NCBI RefSeq assembly: GCF_007971225.1
Contig: NZ_CP042435.1
Span: forward strand, 4,777,501 to 4,841,500
Length of the DNA stretch: 64,000 nt
Direction of reading: 5' to 3'
Origin: Panacibacter ginsenosidivorans
Lineage (GTDB): Bacteria; Bacteroidota; Bacteroidia; Chitinophagales; Chitinophagaceae
Shown here: positions 60,591 to 64,000 of the stretch, piece by piece
Position numbering within the stretch: the first letter of the stretch is position 1
Layout: each line of letters begins with the position of its first letter
Position numbers and translations under genes: made by a program
Notes under the pieces: model-generated
Databases searched by the model: none
What the model was told of the DNA's origin: nothing
Seen by the model: the letters and a program-made list of their open reading frames with translations, nothing else

Positions 60591-61242
60591 CTGGCTCACC
60601 AATGTATTTATGCAATAAGTCAATAAAGTTATTCCGGGAAATCATTTTTGCGCCAAGGCTTTCAAGATGCTCTGTATAAACCTGGCAATCTATTAACTGC
60701 ACACCTTCTTTTTTTAATTGCTTTACATAACTTATAAGGGCATACTTGCTTGCATTACTTACAAGACTAAACATACTTTCGCCAAAAAATACTTTACCGA
60801 GTCGTATGCCATATAAGCCGCCCACGAGTTCATTATTAAGCCATACTTCTGCACTGTGGGCATAGCCAAACTCATGCATCTTTTTATAAGAGGCTAGTAC
60901 TTCGTTGGTGATCCAGGTGCCATCCTGGCCGGGTCTGTTTATTTTTTTGCAGTTATTGATAACCTCCCGAAATGCTTTGTTGATAGTGAAAGTGAAAGCA
61001 TTCCGTTTAAATAATTGTTTCATGCTTTTACTTACTTTCAGTTCATCGGGGTTTAAAACAAAACGGGGATCAGGACACCACCAAACAGGTACATCACCTT
61101 CATACCATGGAAAGATACCTCTTTCATACGCCATAAGCAACCGCTGTACACTGAGATCTCCGCCAATGGCAAGTAGCCCATCTTCCTGCGCTGCATCAAC
61201 AGGTGGAAACCATAAACGGTTATCTAATGCATGCAATGACAT
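60586..61242 (-). CDS. aat: Leucyl/phenylalanyl-tRNA--protein transferase
   Basis: 218 aa. Adds Leu or Phe to proteins with N-terminal Lys or Arg, making them N-degron substrates. Seen: RLWFPPVDAAQEDGLLAIGG, RGIFPWYEGDVPVWWCPDPR, the block INRPGQDGTWITNEVLASY, and GYAHSAEVWLNNELVGGLYG. The next gene on the strand is clpS (61324-61635), whose product delivers exactly these substrates to ClpAP, so the pair forms one N-degron pathway unit, with clpS first. Confidence 0.95.
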   Translation of the reverse strand: MSLHALDNRLWFPPVDAAQEDGLLAIGGDLSVQRLLMAYERGIFPWYEGDVPVWWCPDPRFVLNPDELKVSKSMKQLFKRNAFTFTINKAFREVINNCKKINRPGQDGTWITNEVLASYKKMHEFGYAHSAEVWLNNELVGGLYGIRLGKVFFGESMFSLVSNASKYALISYVKQLKKEGVQLIDCQVYTEHLESLGAKMISRNNFIDLLHKYIGEPG

Positions 61243-61323
61243 AAAAAAGGAGTGTATATAATAAAAACTAAAAATAAGGAATGAAAAACTAAAAGATACA
61301 AGAGTGGATTTGAAAACAGGGTA

Positions 61324-61635
61324 TTAACTTCCTACCATCATTTCAATAGTGGCGCCAATATTTCTTTCAGTAATGGCATCACACATAGGCTTTAGGGTAT
61401 CATAATCACCATTCTTAACTGCACATTTTCCTTTATAATGAATGATAATGGAACATTGTTCTGCCTGCTCTTCTGTGTGGTTGCAAACTTCCATAAGGGT
61501 TTCAATTACCCAATCAAAAGTGTTCACATCATCGTTCCAAACGATAAGGTTATAGGGAAACTGCTCGGCAGTGAGAACATCTGTTTCAATATCTTCCAAA
61601 GGAGCTGAAGCTGTATCAAATGCAATGATTGGCAT
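61324..61635 (-). CDS. clpS: ATP-dependent Clp protease adaptor ClpS
   Basis: About 103 aa from the ATG at 61635 (MPIIAFDTASAPLED); the frame is open to 61659, but the extra residues are not family-like. Core motif LIVWNDDVNTFDWVIETL, whose Asn-Asp-Asp forms the N-degron pocket, and HTEEQAEQCSIIIHYKGKCA with the conserved His region. Binds N-terminal Leu, Phe, Trp or Tyr and hands proteins to ClpA or ClpC. 81 nt upstream of aat on the same strand. Confidence 0.93.
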   Translation of the reverse strand: MPIIAFDTASAPLEDIETDVLTAEQFPYNLIVWNDDVNTFDWVIETLMEVCNHTEEQAEQCSIIIHYKGKCAVKNGDYDTLKPMCDAITERNIGATIEMMVGS

Positions 61636-61659
61636 GTAGCAAAAATACCATAAAATCAA

Positions 61660-62023
61660 ATGCCTGCAAAAGCTGTCATTGATAATTTATAGTACTTAAA
61701 AGGAACAATATATGGAAATATTGCAGGAACAAGTAAAGAAGATTACAGCCTCCTAAATAAGCCTTATAACACTTTAAGAGTCGTGGAATAAAAAGAGCAG
61801 ATATAAATTTGAAGACTATATTAATTGAAAATCAGTATGTTAAAACCCTGATTCCGAAATTGCAACAAGAAATTACTATAGCCTTTAAAAATAGGAATAT
61901 ATAAAACCCTATTTTTGTTTCTCACACACTAACTCCACATAAGCTGATACCCCATTAAATTCAGCAGGTCTTCTATAGACCGTCAAAAATTTTCTAGTAA
62001 AATAATTTTAAGGAGGACTTGAT
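61660..62023. other. Gene-free stretch with weak hairpin
   Basis: 364 nt, AT-rich. An inverted repeat aaaatagg/cctatttt at 61888-61917 followed by ttgtttc may terminate a plus-strand transcript. A short frame from 61711 gives only 14 codons. Confidence 0.35.
62010..62017 (+). promoter_or_regulatory. Unusually strong Shine-Dalgarno site
   Basis: aaggagga, eight nt before the ATG at 62024. Such sites are rare in Bacteroidota and in this window. Confidence 0.65.
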
Positions 62024-62290
62024 ATGTATTCGTATGCTTTATTAGAGCCGGAATGTTATTACCTGGTGCAGGAAAAAGAGAACGATATTCTTACGCTTTT
62101 ACAGGTAAAAGTAGAAACCGATAGTAGTATGTATGTTTTAAAATTCAAAGAAAAAGAAACAAGCGAATGGAAAAGGAAAACAGACAGCATTCATGACATA
62201 CTTGAACTGCTCAGTGACGATGCTGTAAAAAAATGGAAAGAAATTTATTACAACAATGAAGATGCTTATTATGAAGAGGATGATGAGTAA
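62024..62290 (+). CDS. Small acidic protein of unknown function
   Basis: 88 aa, no family recognised. A beta-rich first half (ECYYLVQEKENDILTLLQVK, VETDSSMYVLKFKEK) and a helical, very acidic C-terminus (NNEDAYYEEDDE). No signal peptide. The strong ribosome site supports that it is real and well translated. Single gene, 79 nt before tRNA-Val. Confidence 0.7.
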   Translation: MYSYALLEPECYYLVQEKENDILTLLQVKVETDSSMYVLKFKEKETSEWKRKTDSIHDILELLSDDAVKKWKEIYYNNEDAYYEEDDE

Positions 62291-62322
62291 TGTAAAATAG
62301 TAAGGAAATTATTTTAAAAAAA

Positions 62323-62353
62323 TTTGGCAGAAAAGCACGCAACCTTATCTTTG
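62323..62353 (+). promoter_or_regulatory. Promoter of tRNA-Val
   Basis: TTTG (62323-62326), 19-nt spacer, TATCTTTG (62346-62353): a textbook Bacteroidota -33/-7 promoter, 16 nt before the tRNA. Confidence 0.85.
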
Positions 62354-62369
62354 CACTCCCAAGAAAAAA

Positions 62370-62444
62370 GGGAGTTTAGCTCAGCTGGTTTAGAGCATCT
62401 GCCTTACAAGCAGAGGGTCGGCGGTTCGATCCCGTCAACTCCCA
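62370..62444 (+). tRNA. tRNA-Val (anticodon TAC)
   Basis: 75-nt cloverleaf: acceptor GGGAGTT/AACTCCC with discriminator A, D-arm GCTCAGCTGGTTTAGAGC, anticodon stem TCTGC/GCAGA with loop CTTACAA (anticodon TAC), T-arm CGGCGGTTCGATCCCGTC. CCA not encoded beyond CA. Confidence 0.96.
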
Positions 62445-62446
62445 CA

Positions 62447-62477
62447 AAAAGCTTCGCATAATTGCGAGGCTTTTTTA
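62447..62477 (+). terminator. Intrinsic terminator after tRNA-Val
   Basis: aaaagcttcgca/tgcgaggctttttt stem with loop taat. Confidence 0.85.
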
Positions 62478-62489
62478 TTTTCTTTGATA

Positions 62490-62539
62490 CAAGCTTATGC
62501 CTTTTCATAGCATCATCGTTGCGTCGCAAGCACTTTTAT
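62490..62539 (+). repeat. Degenerate repeat subtype A
   Basis: tttcatagcatcatc then GTTGCGTCGCAagcacttttatctg. Similar drift to the copy at 39739, suggesting these two form a related variant. Confidence 0.6.
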
Positions 62540-62619
62540 CTGCATAACATTTGGCATCAGAGGAAATTAATATATTTTGAACCTGTACAACCTATGTTGA
62601 AAATAGATAATTTTAAACT

Positions 62620-63564
62620 ATGCCATTTACAAACCGCATCACAAAACTATTCGAAATAGATTATCCAATAATACAGGCCGGCATGATATGGGCCAGCGGT
62701 TGGCGTTTGGCAAGTGCGGTAAGTAATGCAGGAGGGCTTGGACTGATAGGAAGTGGAAGTATGTACCCGGAGGTATTAAGAGAACACATTCAAAAATGTA
62801 AGGTCGCAACCAACAAAGCATTTGGTGTAAATGTGCCGCTACTATATCCTGATATTAATAAACATATGCAGATCATTATTGATGAAGCTGTGAAAATTGT
62901 TTTTACTTCCGCCGGTAATCCTAAAGCATGGACCACGATACTGAAAGATAAAGGCATAAAAGTGGTGCATGTAGTAAGCAGCAGCACATTCGCAAAAAAA
63001 GCCGAAGATGCAGGTTGTGATGCTGTGGTAGCTGAAGGATTTGAGGCAGGTGGCCACAATGGAAGAGAAGAAACCACCACATTTGTATTAGTACCTGCAG
63101 TAAAAGCAACGGTTCAAATACCGGTTATTGCTGCAGGCGGTATAGCAACAGGCAAACAAATGCTTGCTGCAATGATACTTGGTGCAGAGGCTGCGCAAAT
63201 AGGTACTCGTTTCGTATGCAGCAATGAGGCATCTTCTCATAGTAATTTTAAAAAAGCTGTGCTCGAATCAAAAGAAGGTGATACAATGCTAAGCTTGAAA
63301 AAAGTGGTGCCTGTAAGGTTACTTAAAAACCATTTTTTTCAAATAATAAATGAAGCAGAAAAACTTGGCGCTTCAGAAGAAGAAATGAAGCAATTGCTGG
63401 GTAGGGGCAGGGCAAAAAGAGGAATGTTCGAGGGTGATATGGATGAAGGCGAACTTGAAATAGGGCAGGTGAGTGCACTGGTAAAAAACATATTGCCAGC
63501 CTCTGAAATAATGAAACAATTATGGCAGGAATTTACCCAAGCTTTATCGAATCCATTAGGGTAA
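62620..63564 (+). CDS. Nitronate monooxygenase/FabK-like flavoprotein
   Basis: 314 aa. FMN TIM barrel: IDYPIIQAGMIWASGWRLAS, SNAGGLGLIGSGSM, AEGFEAGGHNGREE with the His, PVIAAGGIATGKQM and GAEAAQIGTRFVCS. The N-terminal QAGM motif and length fit the FabK-like branch, an enoyl-ACP reductase in some bacteria, but nitronate monooxygenase is equally possible. It is only distantly similar to the island copy at 22147. Single gene after tRNA-Val. Confidence 0.87.
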   Translation: MPFTNRITKLFEIDYPIIQAGMIWASGWRLASAVSNAGGLGLIGSGSMYPEVLREHIQKCKVATNKAFGVNVPLLYPDINKHMQIIIDEAVKIVFTSAGNPKAWTTILKDKGIKVVHVVSSSTFAKKAEDAGCDAVVAEGFEAGGHNGREETTTFVLVPAVKATVQIPVIAAGGIATGKQMLAAMILGAEAAQIGTRFVCSNEASSHSNFKKAVLESKEGDTMLSLKKVVPVRLLKNHFFQIINEAEKLGASEEEMKQLLGRGRAKRGMFEGDMDEGELEIGQVSALVKNILPASEIMKQLWQEFTQALSNPLG

Positions 63565-63644
63565 GTTCATTGTGTTAAAAGCACACAATGAATTTTATAT
63601 GGAAATTCCAAAATACATTTTATCTTGTAGAACAAATTGCTTAT

Positions 63645-64000
63645 ATGGTTGAGTTTAAGTCGGCCAACGATTTCAGGCTTAGGGGTGGGAAATATTTTAT
63701 GCCATGTATATCTATCGACTGTGTAATTTTTGGTTTCCACGACAGCCAGTTAAAAGTGCTTTTACTAACAATCGCCAATTTTGGTGGTTATGGTTTACCC
63801 GCCGGTTTCATTTATAAAGAAGAACACATAGATACATCTGCCAAACGAATACTTTGTGAGCGAACAGGTCTCCAGGACATTTTTCTGCAACAATTTTACA
63901 TTTTTGGTGACCCTCATCGGTGTGATGAAAACATAACAAAAACGGTTTTCGAAAAGGAACAGATCAAGGCTCCGCAGAATAATTGGTTATTACAAAGATT
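63645..64000 (+). CDS. Nudix domain regulator (NrtR-like), partial
   Basis: The frame from ATG 63645 stays open to the window end (about 118 codons). Starts MVEFKSANDFRLRGGKYFMP, then ISIDCVIFGFHDSQLKVLLL and GGYGLPAGFIYKEEHIDTSA, KRILCERTGL. The position of the Nudix box (GxxxxxExxxxxxxRExxEExGU) is clear but its Glu residues are mostly lost, as in NrtR-type regulators, where the domain only binds ligands and a C-terminal winged helix binds DNA. That C-terminal part lies outside the window. Bacteroidota members control sugar or NAD genes. Confidence 0.75.
   Translation, partial: MVEFKSANDFRLRGGKYFMPCISIDCVIFGFHDSQLKVLLLTIANFGGYGLPAGFIYKEEHIDTSAKRILCERTGLQDIFLQQFYIFGDPHRCDENITKTVFEKEQIKAPQNNWLLQR

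Noticed and set aside
1-64000. CRISPR array
   Set aside because: The dispersed 20-nt repeats are not regularly spaced and alternate in orientation; no cas gene is present.

Overview
The window looks like a chromosomal piece of a Bacteroidota bacterium, most likely of the Chitinophagaceae or a close relative. Reasons: AT-rich DNA; promoters with the Bacteroidota -7 box (TAnnTTTG, clearest as TTTG-N19-TATCTTTG before tRNA-Val); secreted proteins with type IX secretion (T9SS) C-terminal sorting domains; lipoproteins with a plain lipobox; LytS/LytTR signalling; fused SecDF; the short arginine decarboxylase; few strong Shine-Dalgarno sites. The family-level placement is inference from protein style, not from a search.

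Layout. 0.1-8.0 kb: a sugar-acid type IlvD/Edd dehydratase, a secreted protein of unknown function and two tandem delta-60-repeat T9SS cargo proteins. 8.2-14.4 kb: tRNA-Leu(CAG), a LuxE-like acyl-protein synthetase, a lipoprotein/UbiA-like pair, an M42 aminopeptidase, two membrane proteins and a class I glutamine amidotransferase. 14.5-30.1 kb: an accessory island with almost all genes on the minus strand, separated by related folded intergenic sites that resemble integron attC sites. Its cargo is stress, redox and detoxification functions: GlcG-like protein with a MarR regulator, two Crp/Fnr-led operons, cupin, ester cyclase, epoxide hydrolase, RsgA-type GTPase, nitronate monooxygenase, DJ-1/PfpI, YceI and a broken DUF1801 gene. 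No integrase is visible, so it may be an integrase-less attC cluster. An IS3-family element and an IS110-family element, the latter with a candidate bridge RNA, lie at its end.

30.4-34.3 kb: a compact three-gene operon coding for a patatin phospholipase, a protein with a nucleoside-deoxyribosyltransferase/TIR-like N-terminus plus a TRAFs-binding (DUF4071, ASK1-like) TPR region, and a macro-TIR fusion. It looks like a conflict or immune operon and is the best candidate for an undescribed system.

34.9-64 kb: mostly core genes: T9SS sulfatase, rpmI-rplT, speA, a CBS-domain PLP enzyme, DUF1624 acyltransferase, sterol desaturase, DUF4846 protein, BtuF-like protein, fbaA, accD, smpB, OsmC, fasciclin lipoprotein, LytS/LytTR pair, tRNA-Cys, nucleoside phosphorylase, dapF, corA, secDF, aat, clpS, tRNA-Val, a second nitronate monooxygenase and the start of a Nudix/NrtR-like regulator cut by the window edge.

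A striking feature of the whole window is a dispersed repeat, consensus GTTGYGTCRCWCWCTTGTAC, with about 26 copies of two subtypes (A and B). Copies are usually set as inverted A/B pairs in intergenic DNA and are absent from the 14.5-30.3 kb island. Copies of subtype B with opposite orientation lie just outside both ends of that island.
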